64,000 bases of DNA from Ascarosepion bandense. Its lineage: Eukaryota; Mollusca; Cephalopoda; Sepiida; Sepiidae. Location of the stretch: contig JBBBDQ010001454.1 in NCBI GenBank assembly GCA_037127315.1, positions 238,501-302,500 on the forward strand, written 5' to 3'. Shown here piece by piece: positions 53,757 to 64,000 of this stretch (position 1 is the first letter of the stretch; the number at the start of each line of letters is the position of its first letter). The notes beneath the pieces were generated by a model. It saw nothing but the letters and a program-made list of their open reading frames with translations, was not told where the DNA came from and did no database searches. Made by a program: the position numbers and the translations under genes.

Positions 53757-54365
53757 GTAAGTAGATTACCACTTTTGAATAATTCTCTTTACATAAAGTT
53801 GTTTTTCAATTGTGTTAAACTTTAAAACATCTTCTTCAGCTGTAACTCCCAGCTTGTTTAACTCATTCTATAACAATCAGTTTACTTTTTATTTTTTCAT
53901 AATTAAAACTTTAAAAAGTTTTTACATTCCTTTGTGAATGTTATCTTGCAGCTCTTCCCTATGTACATTTTGGGTTCTGAATATTCATTTCTGTGTTAAT
54001 CCCATGGTATGATTCCTATAGCTATGCTATCAGATCAACAATCGTTAGTGCTTAATAAAGGAGTTGAAAATGCAAGTATTTATTTCCCAAAGGAAAACTT
54101 TCTCATTCAAAAATAAAAGAAACTTGTTTGAAAAACTGTTCAATTTCTTTAGTGCAGTCTATCTCCAGAAGTAAAAGTATTTTCCTTTAGTTATGAAATA
54201 AGATACATTCATATGTATGCACAGTTGTAACAAAAAATATATATACCTTCATTTACACATAGTAATATATCTATTTCAGCACATATTCTAAATCAGATGA
54301 TTTTTTTTCTTTTTCAAAACATTTTATAAAAAAAATTCTTTCATATACTCACTCATCCATTTTCA
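53757..54365 (+). other. Intron sequence, nothing recognised
   Basis: Directly follows exon 12; no candidate next exon with consistent phase and acceptor. Confidence 0.6.
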
Positions 54366-54369
54366 AAAT

Positions 54370-55205
54370 ACTATTCAATCTATACAGTGAGGCAATTCTC
54401 AGAACTAGAAGTCCTGTTGGTCATAATCTGAACAATATAAGGCGCCCAGATGATGCAGTGCTGATAGGAGACATAGAAAAGAAACTACAAGATCTCCTAC
54501 AGAAGGTAGCTAAAGAAAGTTAAGATAAAACATAAACTACAAGAAAATTGAATGCATGGTCATCTGTAAAAAGAAGAGCCCAAAATGCCAATTTCATATT
54601 AGAGATACTAAAATCAAGCGGGTACAGAAATTTAAATACCTGAGAAGTGTTCTAACAGAGGACAGAAAGTGTGTCAATGAGATCCAAAGGCATTTTTGGC
54701 TTGACCAAGTATGCATTCCAAAAGCTAAGCAAAGAGGCAGGAAAATTTTGTTTGAAACAAAGAAAAGAGTACTGGATTGTTATGTGATGTTTGTTCTCCT
54801 ATATGGCAGTGAATGCTTGGTCAAATATGAAGGAATGACTTGAAGCAACTGAAATGTTCTACAGAAGAATGCTGAAGATACCATGGGCCGAACATGTAAG
54901 GTTTTTGAGAGGATGGAAGCAAAAAGGAAACATACTTAACATCAGGAAAAGACAGCTGAAGTTTCTGGGACATGTAATAAGGAAGGAGGGCTTGGAGAAT
55001 ATGATACTCACATGACAGATGATAGGAAAGAGAAATGGGGGGAAAACAATGCATGACATATTTGATGAGCTTCAGCAAGTGGATGGCAGAGCAGGATTTG
55101 GGAGGAGTTTACAAGAAAAAGTGTTGAGCTACATGGGATAAGATGTGGAAGGCCATGACCGCCCATGTCCTGAAGTGACACAGCACATAGAAGACTAAGA
55201 TACTT
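54370..55205 (+). mobile_element. RTE-type LINE fragment: end of RT and C-terminal ORF
   Basis: NIRRPDDAVLIGDIEKKLQD (RT motif C, YADD changed to RPDD) at 54437, ECMVICKKKSPK with a frameshift, [54 protein letters not shown]. Multiple stops. Confidence 0.75.
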
Positions 55206-55269
55206 CTTATACTTGAATTATTTAAATCTTAATTGGTCACTAAAGTGACTCATATGTAGTTATAGTGTT

Positions 55270-55830
55270 TACAATCTATTTCTTACCAACATGATGTGGC
55301 TTCCCTTTGTCTTTTCTACAAATATTTTTACGGCTTCTGCTCTGATGAGCTTATCTCCCTCATGCCCCATTACATAAATTTACTCAAGCTACTAGATTGG
55401 CAACTAGGTCTCACCTTTTTACAGTCCAAACAGTTAAATGTAACCACCACTTTTACACACTCAGTTTCTTTTCTTGCACTTCCTGCCTGTGGCACTCCCT
55501 TCCATATAGTTGCTTCCCTGATAGCTACAATCTCCAAGAGTTTAAGTGCAATGTCAATTGCTATCTTTTATCTCCTTGATTCTCATCTTTCTCTTATCCT
55601 TTCACTGTCACTACCTGTATCTTGTTCTTCTTTATTCTTGCTCTATTCTTACATAATGCCTTGTGCACCAGTATTCCCATCTTTTTCTTATCTTTTCTTT
55701 GACCCCCCCCCCCCACCACCTGTATCTTGTTCTTTCATTTTGCTTTTCTCACGTGTGATCCCCCTGCACACTAGTGGCATTACTGCCTTGCTTGGGATGA
55801 AACGATTAGAGAAAAAAAGAAAATGCAGTG
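55270..55830 (+). mobile_element. LINE 3' fragment
   Basis: [40 protein letters not shown], then a 3' region with a C10 run and the tail CCTTGCTTGGGATGAAACGA at 55784. Same family as 45.1-47.9 kb. Confidence 0.85.
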
Positions 55831-55964
55831 ACATATAGCTTTATAATTTAAAAGATATGCTATCAGTTTTAGTTAGAAATTATGGCTGGTTCCTGACACA
55901 TTTGCTTCTAATAAATTCTAGTAACATTTAAAAGATAATTTTCTAGTAATAGTAATATTACTAG

Positions 55965-56345
55965 GCTTGGAATGAGAAATTGGAGAGTAGAGTCAGGCTC
56001 ATTACTTTCACTTGCTATGGGTTAAATAGTGGAAATTGTATCTGGAAAAATAATTGAGAAAATTGTTAATGCAATATTTGCTTGCAAAAGAATTATTCTT
56101 ACCATCATAAAATGTTTTGGCTTTAAATAACCAACAAAGGGTTGATAAGCTATAAAAAACAAATCAATTTCTGAATCTTTGGACTAAAGAGTGAATAGTT
56201 GATCCTCTATGCAGAAAAGATGGCTTCATAGCTTTTCTCAAGGATATTTGTTTATAAGTGAACCCAACTGAATTTGGATCTCAGCTCTCCAATTAACAAT
56301 TTCTAGGCATTATTCAATACACCACCTGTTATTCCCAAGTGATGG
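55965..56345. repeat. SINE fragments in opposite orientations
   Basis: 55968-56095 plus-strand scrap (GGCTTGGAATGAGAAATTGG, CTATGGGTTAAATAG, AAAATTGTTAATGCAATATT). 56195-56340 minus-strand scrap (TTCTCAAGGATATTTG, CTCAGCTCTCCAATT, TTCAATACACCAC). Confidence 0.6.
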
Positions 56346-57125
56346 TTCATCTAGGTACTGACCAAGCTTGGGGTTGCTTAACTTTGGTGTGTCAGAAGGA
56401 AAACAGTAGTTCAATGTGATATGACCATAGGCCAATATGATTATAAACAACAATGATGAGGATGTTAGTCTAGATTATCGAGTTACATCATAAAAAAAAA
56501 GGAAGAAACTGGAGAAGTATTTGTTATTTGGGAACTAATTAGCTGAGTGGAAATTCTGGACAAAGTACCACTTGCTGTGAATTATTTGTGGGGCAATTGT
56601 AATTTCACATTATTTTTTCTTTTACAGCAGCCAGTATTGAATAATCTATGAAGTGTTAATTTTGACGGAAGAGCTATATGAGTTAAAAATAATCAATCTA
56701 GTTCACTTCTTGAAAGCCCAGTGGGGAAATAATAAAAGAAATAGCTTAGTGGTTGCAGCTTTGTACTAGGCATCATGAATTAAATGATTCTGTGTCTCCA
56801 GCATTGAATAAATATGTACAACCTTTTGAAAGATTTTACAGTTGTTTAAATGTACAACAGCGTATATTGCAAATAAAAGACTGACTTAAAACAGAAATAT
56901 TGTCATACTCAAATGTGGTCATAGCAGTACGAATAAAAAGTAACTTCATTAAAAGAAGCATAAAACCCATTTTTAACAGCTCAAACTAAGTGAATATTTG
57001 ATTCTTTACAGTATTCTTGTACATTAAGGAAGAATGTGAGTGGGTGTAATTGCAGTAAAATTCATGATATGAAAGGTTAAATAGAGCTATACTTGTGCCA
57101 AATATAATCTAACTACAAATCTACC
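56346..57125 (+). other. Intron sequence, nothing recognised
   Basis: No coding signal or internal match. Confidence 0.6.
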
Positions 57126-57129
57126 AATT

Positions 57130-57548
57130 GAGGCTTAACTTTAAAATTAATGATATGACTTACCACTGTCTTTTCTACAAATATTTTCATGGTAACTGCT
57201 CTGATGAGCTTTTTTCCCTGGCATTCTATCCACATGAATTTAAGCGTGCTACTAGATTGGCATCCAGTTTCCATCATTTTACTATTGAAATAGTTGAATG
57301 TAACCAACATTGCTATTCGAACAGTTATTTTTCTCATGTTTTCAGCCTGTGGAACTTCATTAAATTGCTTTACTGATAGCTACAATCTCCAAAAATTTAA
57401 ATGCAACATCAGTTGCCATCTTCTATCTTCTTGAATCCTGCTCAACTTCTTCAATACTCCCTGTACCCAGCCTTTTCTCTCACTGTAATCCCCTGCAATT
57501 TAGTGGCGTTCCTGCCTTGCTTTGGGTGAAATGATTAAAAAAAAAGGT
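57130..57548 (+). mobile_element. LINE 3' fragment
   Basis: [38 protein letters not shown], then the tail CCTTGCTTTGGGTGAAATGA and poly(A). Confidence 0.85.
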
Positions 57549-57613
57549 AATTAAAGCTAGAATTACTATAAATTATGAAAGAATTTTTGTGTGTGTTTGA
57601 GTAGTTATCTCTT

Positions 57614-57617
57614 TCTC

Positions 57618-57648
<31 letters not shown>

Positions 57649-57800
57649 TGGGGAAAACATATGAATAGTTTTTAGAAAAAAAAGTTTTTGTGTGAAGCAT
57701 TTCATCCTTTAGGACTTCATCAGACTAAATTTGTTATGTTGGTGCTGCTAGACATGTGCAAGGATTCTGGCAATTTTAAATTAAATGTTTTTTATTTTGT
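57614..57800 (-). repeat. Penelope-type terminal repeat, type D, with hammerhead-like core
   Basis: Minus strand: TTTAGTCTGATGAAGTCCTA then AAGGATGAAATGCTTCAC. It has CTGATGA, a GTCC/GGAT stem II and GAAA; stems I and III are not convincing. The left side is a (TG)n(TA)n microsatellite (57614-57648). Homologous to 3325-3440. Confidence 0.5.
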
Positions 57801-58125
57801 ATATAATCTGGCCAATTTCATTTAGATTCTTTTCTTGGCTTGATTGCAAGATTATCTACTGTAAATTTGCACCCGGGCTCTCACAACATTTCACCAATGC
57901 TAGTAGATCTTCTATTATCACAGTGATGGAAAGAAAAAATGTAAATGAAATTGACTAAATTGAAATTGAAAATCTTTTTGTGATTGTGTCTTGACTGGTG
58001 TGAATTGAAGGCTTGCAATACACATGAATTTAGGCCAATTTATCTGGATGCAAAAACCACATTTGTGAAAGGTTATTTGCATATTAGAAAAAAATCATTA
58101 AATTTAATGGACAAAATTTCTATTG

Positions 58126-58156
<31 letters not shown>

Positions 58157-58160
58157 TCTA

Positions 58161-58492
58161 CCAAAAAATGTATACACACTTCAGAAAAAGAAAAACTTTT
58201 TATAATACTAAATTTATTCAGACATCACAAGATTAATACAAGTTACCTTTGGACTTTACAATTGCAAGAGATGTTCAAAATGGTGGCCTTCAGCTTCCAG
58301 ACATTTATTAGTATGCCGAACACCTGCTGTGACAATGTTGGCCAAAATGATTGTTACACATGCATTTTTATGTAGTCAGTCTTATGTGATACACAACATT
58401 ATGGTCCACCATAGTAAATGATGTTATTAGAATTTGCTAAAAGTAGGAAAGACAAGATTTTCTTTCTTGAAGTGTGTATACATTTTCCTTGG
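58161..58492. mobile_element. 332-bp mariner-type MITE with TA duplications
   Basis: TA at 58159-58160 and 58493-58494. ~34-bp inverted ends (CCAAAAAATGTATACACACT / CCAAGGAAAATGTATACACA). The internal minus strand reads KCLEAEGHHFEHLLQL, the C-terminus of a mariner-family transposase. Flanked by CA and TG/TA microsatellites. Confidence 0.85.
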
Positions 58493-58493
58493 T

Positions 58494-58497
<4 letters not shown>

Positions 58498-58545
<48 letters not shown>
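58498..58545. repeat. (TG)(TA)n microsatellite
   Basis: Right flank of the MITE, facing the truncated long-inverted-repeat element. Confidence 0.95.
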
Positions 58546-58548
<3 letters not shown>

Positions 58549-58549
58549 A

Positions 58550-59845
58550 ATGCCTCCATTCATTTTTAATATCTAACTTTTAAACTGAATTTTTAAAAAT
58601 GAAAAAGTTTTCTTGAAACTTTTCAAACAGAAATTATATTGATTGGAATATAAAAGTTTGAAATTTTTTACAATTTTTGAATTTTGCTGCCATTTTTGAG
58701 CGATTGACATATTTGTAAACAAAAGTTAATTCTTGGTTTTAAAAATCTTGCAAAAATAAAATATACATCTGTGACACATTATTTTTGGAAAATTAGCAAA
58801 TTTTATGTTAAATTAATCTTTTATTTAATTATAGCATGAAATTTAGAATAAAACTATTTCTTAATCACAGATTTGAACTTTCTAACCTGACTGCTGTATA
58901 TCAAGAACGTGTTGACAGGTTCTTGATTAGAGATAAAAGTGTGTGGCATTTATAAGTGACAAAATTGTACAAATTTTTTTTTCGGGTACAGGAGGAAATC
59001 TTTTAATTTGCACATAGAAATTACCATACAAAAAAAATACACACCAAAAAAATATTTTAAAAATATGAAGGCCAAAACAATTTTTATTGAACATTTGAAT
59101 TGTTGATATAATCATCAATTCTTAACTAAAAATTCTAACTGCAACAAATCAGTGACAATTTTTAAAATATTTTTGAAATTTTATAAATTATTATAATAAA
59201 AAAATAAAAACAATTCTTTTAAGATTTCAATAGTAATTGAAAATTTTTTTTTCTTCAGAATATAATGTCCTTAATTTTTATTATTTATTCAAGCAATTAA
59301 AAGCTTACCAAAATAATATCAGTTTTATTGTCTTTTTTTATTTTACACTTTAGAGCAGATTTTCAGATCAAAAGGTCAAATTTAAAAAAAAATAGATGAT
59401 TTATATTCTTTAATGAGACTTTCGTTTAACTAATATAATCATAGACCACAACAAATTAAAATTTATTAAAATTTCATGGATTTATTTGTGAATGAGTACT
59501 GAAAGTTTTATTAAAATCCAATAATTATTTGATTTTTGCGAGAATTTCCAAATTGATGTGTTTGTCACTGGAAAAAAGTGGGTGATGTCATCATTACGTT
59601 TTCCATTGTAAACAGTCATAATGTTTTGGTTACTCACTAACTCAAATAAAAAAAAATTTCTGCCAAAATTTTGAACATGTTAGAAGGGATTAAAAAATTT
59701 AAAAAAATAAAAAATTACTTTGGCTTTTCCTCTTAATAATTTTATAAACATTTTGATAGAAATAGTTTGTTTTTATTAAGTTTTTGACTTTTTTATTCAT
59801 ACTCCGCTGTTTTTTTTTTTTTTTTTTTTTTAGTGATTTAGTAGA
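58550..59845. mobile_element. Half copy of the long-inverted-repeat AT-rich element
   Basis: Reverse-complement match to about 25690-26950 (TCTGTGACACATT, GGAAAATTAG, TTTAGAATAAAACT, ACATAGAAATTACCA, ATCCAATAATTATTTG, TTTTTATTAAGTTT). Only one arm and part of the interior are present; cut off at a TA array. Confidence 0.7.
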
Positions 59846-60134
59846 TATTTTATATATAATATGCCACTGTGTAGTTCATCGTTCATTCAGTAATGAATTT
59901 GAACACTCTCGGCTACTGGCGTGTGTTTACATTGTATATAACATGCTAAAAGTCTGCCTTCCTCTACTGAGCACCTATAGCTCAGAGGTAGAATCACCAA
60001 CTGATGTCAATTCAGTCAGGTTTCAATTTCGGCTAGAAGCAATTGGGTGTCTAATTGTACTGATGAGCTTTGATACAGTGAAACAGATCTGTTGGCAGAT
60101 GAGATGTATATATACATATACATGTGTGTATATA

Positions 60135-61708
60135 CACTCCTGATCAAAAATTTAAGTCCACTTAAAAATCTTTAAAAAGAAATTTTTTTTTTATGGATAG
60201 ATTTGAAACTCCTCCCACTTAAGATTACCAATACTACAATCTAAAAGGTTATGGAAACAAAAAGCTACATTCCAAACATTTTATTTAGAAATTTACATTT
60301 TTATAAAATGAGGCAATTTACACATGATCAGAATTATAAGACCAGGGGTATAAATTGTTAGATCTATGGTAATTCCAATGTTTTTAGTTCAGTTAGGGAT
60401 TAGCAATCACTGCGTAAAGGTGTTACCATGCCTAAAGCAAGCAAACTTACTGAAGTTGAGCGTTCTCGAATTCTAGAATTCTATAAACAAGGTTTGTCAC
60501 AGTGGGCGATCGCAGCTAAGGTAAATCGCAGTAAAACTGTGATTTGCAACTTTTTAAAGAACAGTGAGAATTACGTAAAAGCAAAATCCTCTGGTAGGCC
60601 CCAAAACATTTCTCCTGCATTGAGTAGGAGAATAAGACAGGTTGTTATGAAAGATGGGGGACTTTCTTCTAGTCAAATTAAGGCAGTCACAGATGCTGAT
60701 TGCAGTCCCGTAAGACGACACTTAAGACAAAACGGCTTGGTAAATAAAAAGCGTAAACAAATTCCTCAGCTGCTTCCACATCACAAGGTGGACCGCTTAA
60801 AGTTTGGTTGTGAATACCGTTTGGTATTCACGACCAAACTTTGGGACGTTGAGAAGTGGAAGAAAGTCCTGTTTTCTGATGAGAAAAAATTAAATCTCGA
60901 TGGTCCTGATGGCTTCCAACGATATTGGTATAACAAAAACATGCCTCCTGAAATTTTCTCTGCACGTCATAGTGGTGGAGGATCCCTAATGGTATGGGGT
61001 GCCTTTTCTTACAGCGGGACGATGGAGCTCTAGGTGATGCAGGGTCGTCAGAGAGCGGCTGGTTGTGTTAACATGCTGCAAAAAGCATCTTTGATGACGG
61101 AGGGCCATCGTTTGTGTGGGGATGGATGGTTATTCCAACAGGATAATGCTGCAATCCACGCTGCAAGACGGACCTTGACCTTTCTACAAGAAAATGGGGT
61201 CCATCTCTAGGGACATCCTGCATGCTCACTGGACTTGAACCCAATTGAAAATGTTTGGGGATGGATGATAAGAGATGTTTATCAAAATGGCAAACAATAT
61301 TCAACAAAAAATGAACTTCGTGAAGCCATCTTCAGAAGCTGGAGCAACATCCCCCGCACCTTAATGGAAATGCTTATTTCTAGCATGCCCGACAGACTTT
61401 TTGAAGTCATCAAAAGCAGTGGAGGTAGACTTCATTATTAAATTTGGTTGTTGAATGTTTTCATAAACTTTTTATACAATTTCGTAGAATTTTTGTCTCT
61501 GGTCTTATAATTTTGATCATGTGTAAATCGCCTTATTTTATAAAAATGTAAATTTCTAAATAAAATGTTTGGAATGTAGCTTTTTGTTTCCATAACCTTT
61601 TAGATTTTAGTATTGGTAACCTTAAGTGGGAGGAGTTTAAAATCTATCCGTAAAAAAAAAATTCTTTTTAAAGATTTTTAAGTGGTCTTAAATTTTTGAT
61701 CGGGAGTG
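60135..61708 (+). mobile_element. Complete-length Tc1/Tc3-type DNA transposon with TA target sites
   Basis: 1,574 bp bounded by TA (60133-60134, 61709-61710). Long inverted ends, over 50 bp with few mismatches (CACTCCTGATCAAAAATTTA against CACTCCCGATCAAAAATTTA), continuing into a second matched block (ATGTAGCTTTTTGTTTCCATA at the right end). Carries one transposase ORF with two stops. Confidence 0.92.
60428..61441 (+). pseudogene. Tc1/Tc3-type DD34E transposase, two in-frame stops
   Basis: 338 codons from ATG to stop. HTH region ([26 protein letters not shown], ~7-45), a GRP motif (~56-58), a second HTH (LSSSQIKAV..., ~79-104). DDE triad: D151 (FSDEKK), D239 (QQDNAA), E274 (NPIENVW), with exactly 34 residues between the last two. 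Stops interrupt at codon 202 (TAG 61031-61033) and codon 261 (TAG 61208-61210). A 44-bp palindrome sits at codons ~125-139. The single frame is otherwise open, so the copy died recently. Confidence 0.9.
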
Positions 61709-61739
61709 TATGAGTGTATAAATGAATATATATTTATTC

Positions 61740-61863
61740 TTAAATACGCATTGCTCTATCTTTATATTGAGCACTGTTTTAAATTAATGTTTTTAATGTT
61801 GCAATTATTTTCTTTGGTCTTATTCATTTGGAGATTATATATATATATATATATATATATATA
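61740..61863 (+). repeat. Penelope-type 3' unit ending in (TA)n
   Basis: TTTATATTGAGCACTGTTTT, a TTAATGTT segment and GGAGATTATATATATA match the 3' ends at 20.1 and 36.5 kb. Confidence 0.5.
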
Positions 61864-62044
61864 ACATTTCAAAGAGTTTAGATAATACTAACACTAGAAT
61901 GGGTATTTTAAATTCCTGCTTTTGTGTGTCCAGTAATAACTGTTCAGTGGAAGACAAATGTAGATCGACCCAGGTATTCTAACAAGCCCAAATCTTCCCG
62001 ACAAATGACAAGAGGAATTACCAAATTTGTATTGGTATTTCTGC

Positions 62045-62336
62045 AGGTGCGGCTCGGAACGAGAAACTGGGGAGCCGAGTTCGAATTCCAGTTAAATCCA
62101 TTGTATTCACTTACGCGCAAATACCCTTGGGAAAGGTATTAATCCGTCTATTCCTTCCAGTTATGGGTTAAATAGCAGGACAGATTGGGTTCTATAGCCT
62201 TGGTCGGCAACCAGTCTAGCGCAGAAAGCAATGGCAACCTACTGCGGGATAATCTTCTGCCCAGTCAGTCATGCCTCTTTCGAGACATGATCGCCCAAGC
62301 GTGTATCACGTATGGCACTTAACTAACTGACTGACT
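62045..62336 (+). mobile_element. tRNA-derived SINE, main family, 5'-truncated young copy
   Basis: From GCTCGGAACGAGAAACTGGG to TTAACTAACTGACTGAC it differs from 43616-43905 at only about seven positions by eye. It lacks the first ~30 bases (A box). Confidence 0.9.
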
Positions 62337-62344
62337 ACACTCAC

Positions 62345-62610
62345 AAACACTTCTTTTTTAACCCTAATCTAAGATTTCAAACATTCCTTTCCCGAAGATT
62401 TTGGGAAATGAAAGAGGATGGACTAGACCTCATAGTAAATTGGAAACTGATAGCTTCAGCCCGCACCACCAAAAACATTTGTGATAGATGCAATGTATGT
62501 TTAGTTGAAAAAATTAAACTAATAAAGTATCCTAAACAAAATCTACTCTAATTTATATAAGGAATTCATAAACAAATGCTGCCACAAATCCAAATTTTAA
62601 ATTGTAATAT
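62345..62610 (+). mobile_element. Penelope-like element C-terminal fragment
   Basis: LSRRFWEMKEDGLDLIVNWK, CDRCNVCLVEKIKLIKYPK and, after stops, EFINKCCHKSKF. This is the last part of the GIY-YIG region (LSK-W-LK..., CxxCxxCLxEK, xCxHxxKF). Confidence 0.65.
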
Positions 62611-62739
62611 AAGCCCCCCTCCCCCCCAAGTAATCCAAAACTAATTTATGTCTGATAGAAACATTCTTTTTTCTTAATCACTGTAGAATTAATTAAAGCA
62701 ACCAAATAGATCAAACGCTTTTAGCCCTTATCTTTTCTG

Positions 62740-63835
62740 ATTCTGGGTTTGACTTTTCTCCTAGTGTGTTGGTATGTTTTGCTGTGTGACCTTTTATTTT
62801 TCCTAAGTTGTGTTTGGCTTGTTTGTAAGCCTTACCTGTGTTTATTTTTATTTATTTTTTGTTTGTTATTTTTATTTTTTTCTTTAGTGGTTTTTGTCTT
62901 ATTTTATGTTTTTTTCATGAATGGGTGTTTTATATGTACTTTTATTTCTTGTATTTATGTTATTTGTATGTTTTGTTTTTGCTTATCATGTTTTCGTTTT
63001 TATAATTACATTTTTATATTTGTTATTCTTTTTATTTATACTATTTATATGCCTATTTTTGTTATTGTTTGTGTAGCAAAGTAGGTATTTGTGTTGACAT
63101 TTTTCCCTTATTTCATTTAAAATTTTACTTTGGTTTTTAAAACTAATTATTGTTAATTTCTCTTCTAGGCATAATCTCTAACTTTTGCTATTACTGTTGT
63201 ATGGTGGTACTTTTTTTTTTTTTCTTGTTACTGTTTCCCCATTTGATTTTGGTGGTAATGTTGTTTACTTTCTGGTTCCATATGTATTTTGATAACATGT
63301 TTTTGTATTTTTCTGTGTTGAATGATGTTTCTGTTGCTTCTATGTAAATCTTTTCATGTGTATAAGCATCATTTGTTATGGTTGCTTTGTATATTATGTT
63401 GTTAGTAAGGCATTTATTGTTAAGTGGACAGTTGTCCTTCTTTCTGCAGTTATATTTGTTTGTATTGTGTTGGTTTGTGTTATTAGTTTTATTAAGTATT
63501 TTCTTGTGTTTAGTCATTTTTTCCATACTTTCCATACAGCTGTAGCTGATTTTGACTGTATTTTTGTTAATTTTTGATAGTTTATTGTGTTTGGGAAAGT
63601 GTTTTTCTATTATGTTGGAAAATATTTTTCCTATTTTTATATTGTTATTGTAGGGTGGGTTAAGCCAGATTAACTCTTTTTTCTATTCTTTTTATTTGAT
63701 TTCTCTTTGTTTGTATATTCAAGTCTGTTTGAATATCTGCATTTTTTTAGTGCTGACTCATAGTTTCTTTGTTTTCATTGAAAATATCACTTGAGTTTGT
63801 AGATCATCTTTTGTTTATTGATATGGGTAAACAAC
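62740..63835 (-). mobile_element. Penelope-like element: end of RT plus GIY-YIG start
   Basis: Minus strand from ~63770: LKKCRYSNRLEY, VIWLNPPYNNNIKIGKIFSN, IIEKHFPKHNKLSKINKNTV, KISYSC, then CRKKDNCPLNNKCLTNNIIY, HEKIYIEATETSF (YIG as YIE) and LSKYIWN...ITTKIKWG. It then decays into AT-rich sequence. It is a different, more AT-rich lineage than the copy at 34.5 kb. Confidence 0.8.
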
Positions 63836-63867
63836 GCAACATTATCAAAATATTTTGTCTGTGTGTG

Positions 63868-64000
63868 TTGTTTGCTTTTGATTTTGTTGATTGCACAGTA
63901 TAGTCATGTCAGTTAGGCACCATCTGTGAGAAAAGGAGCACCATGATACAATTCACTCTGCCCAAAATTTGGAAATGGCATGCTTTAATGTCCGAAATTC
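63868..64000 (+). mobile_element. Mariner-type element, third copy, cut by window edge
   Basis: TTGATTTTGTTGATTGCACA, ACCATCTGTGAGAAAA and CAATTCACTCTGCCCAAAAT match 1090-1190 and 18090-18190. Whether it has the internal deletion cannot be seen. Confidence 0.75.

Noticed and set aside
53098..53373. Lysine/arginine-rich open frame on the minus strand
   Set aside because: It is a read-through of a 23-bp tandem repeat; the period is not a multiple of three and all three frames give similar basic repeats.
53100..53465. Possible CRISPR-like array
   Set aside because: Units abut without spacers and drift in length; it is a minisatellite in a eukaryotic intron.
59784..60143. 119-codon frame upstream of the Tc1/Tc3 element
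   Set aside because: It starts in a T-run at the end of the AT-rich half element and ends in TA repeats; no family resemblance.
53757..64000. Next SNX14 exon
   Set aside because: I looked for an acceptor followed by a phase-0 frame resembling the end of RGS or the pre-PX linker. Candidates near 56630 and 58865 have no resemblance and early stops.

Overview
This is a 64 kb stretch of an AT-rich animal genome. The repeats point to a cephalopod mollusc, most likely octopus-like: tRNA-derived SINEs with a long conserved body, a TTTAACGTC-type dispersed repeat that I associate with cephalopods, Penelope-like elements, and abundant TA/CA microsatellites. The species assignment is inference. No bacterial-style operons, rRNA genes or free-standing tRNA genes are visible.

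One host gene spans most of the window on the plus strand. Twelve short exons (44-157 nt) between 583 and 53756 join in phase into 350 codons with GT/AG splice sites. The protein is the central part of a sorting nexin of the RGS-PX family, best matched to SNX14. Exons 1-7 encode most of the PXA domain, exon 8 a proline-containing linker, and exons 9-12 most of the RGS-like domain. The N-terminal membrane segments lie upstream of the window, and the PX and C-terminal nexin domains downstream. Introns reach 13 kb, and the last one runs off the window end.

Everything else is intronic and mostly mobile DNA. Main blocks: an internally deleted mariner-type element (1.0-1.9 kb, again at 18.0-18.5 kb and 63.9 kb); a THAP-domain (P-like) transposon remnant (4.5-6.5 kb, minus); an RLE-type LINE (13.0-16.4 kb, minus); a Tc1-type remnant (20.4-21.0 kb); a long-inverted-repeat AT-rich element (25.7-28.3 kb, half copy at 58.5-59.8 kb); a Penelope-like GIY-YIG region followed by two tandem terminal repeats (34.4-36.7 kb); nested LINE/SINE stacks (41.6-43.0 kb); a 2.8 kb EN/RT LINE (45.1-47.9 kb, minus); a 23-bp minisatellite (53.1-53.5 kb); a nearly intact Tc1/Tc3-type transposon (60.1-61.7 kb); and two further Penelope pieces (62.3-63.8 kb).

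The most interesting signal is a set of hammerhead-ribozyme-like folds in several distinct dispersed repeats, most of them Penelope-type termini. One (36445-36497) keeps every core nucleotide. One pair, in a 250-bp foldback at 11.5-11.8 kb, has a possible compensated C3-G8 change. One sits behind a tRNA-like head. All calls are by eye, without database or folding runs.
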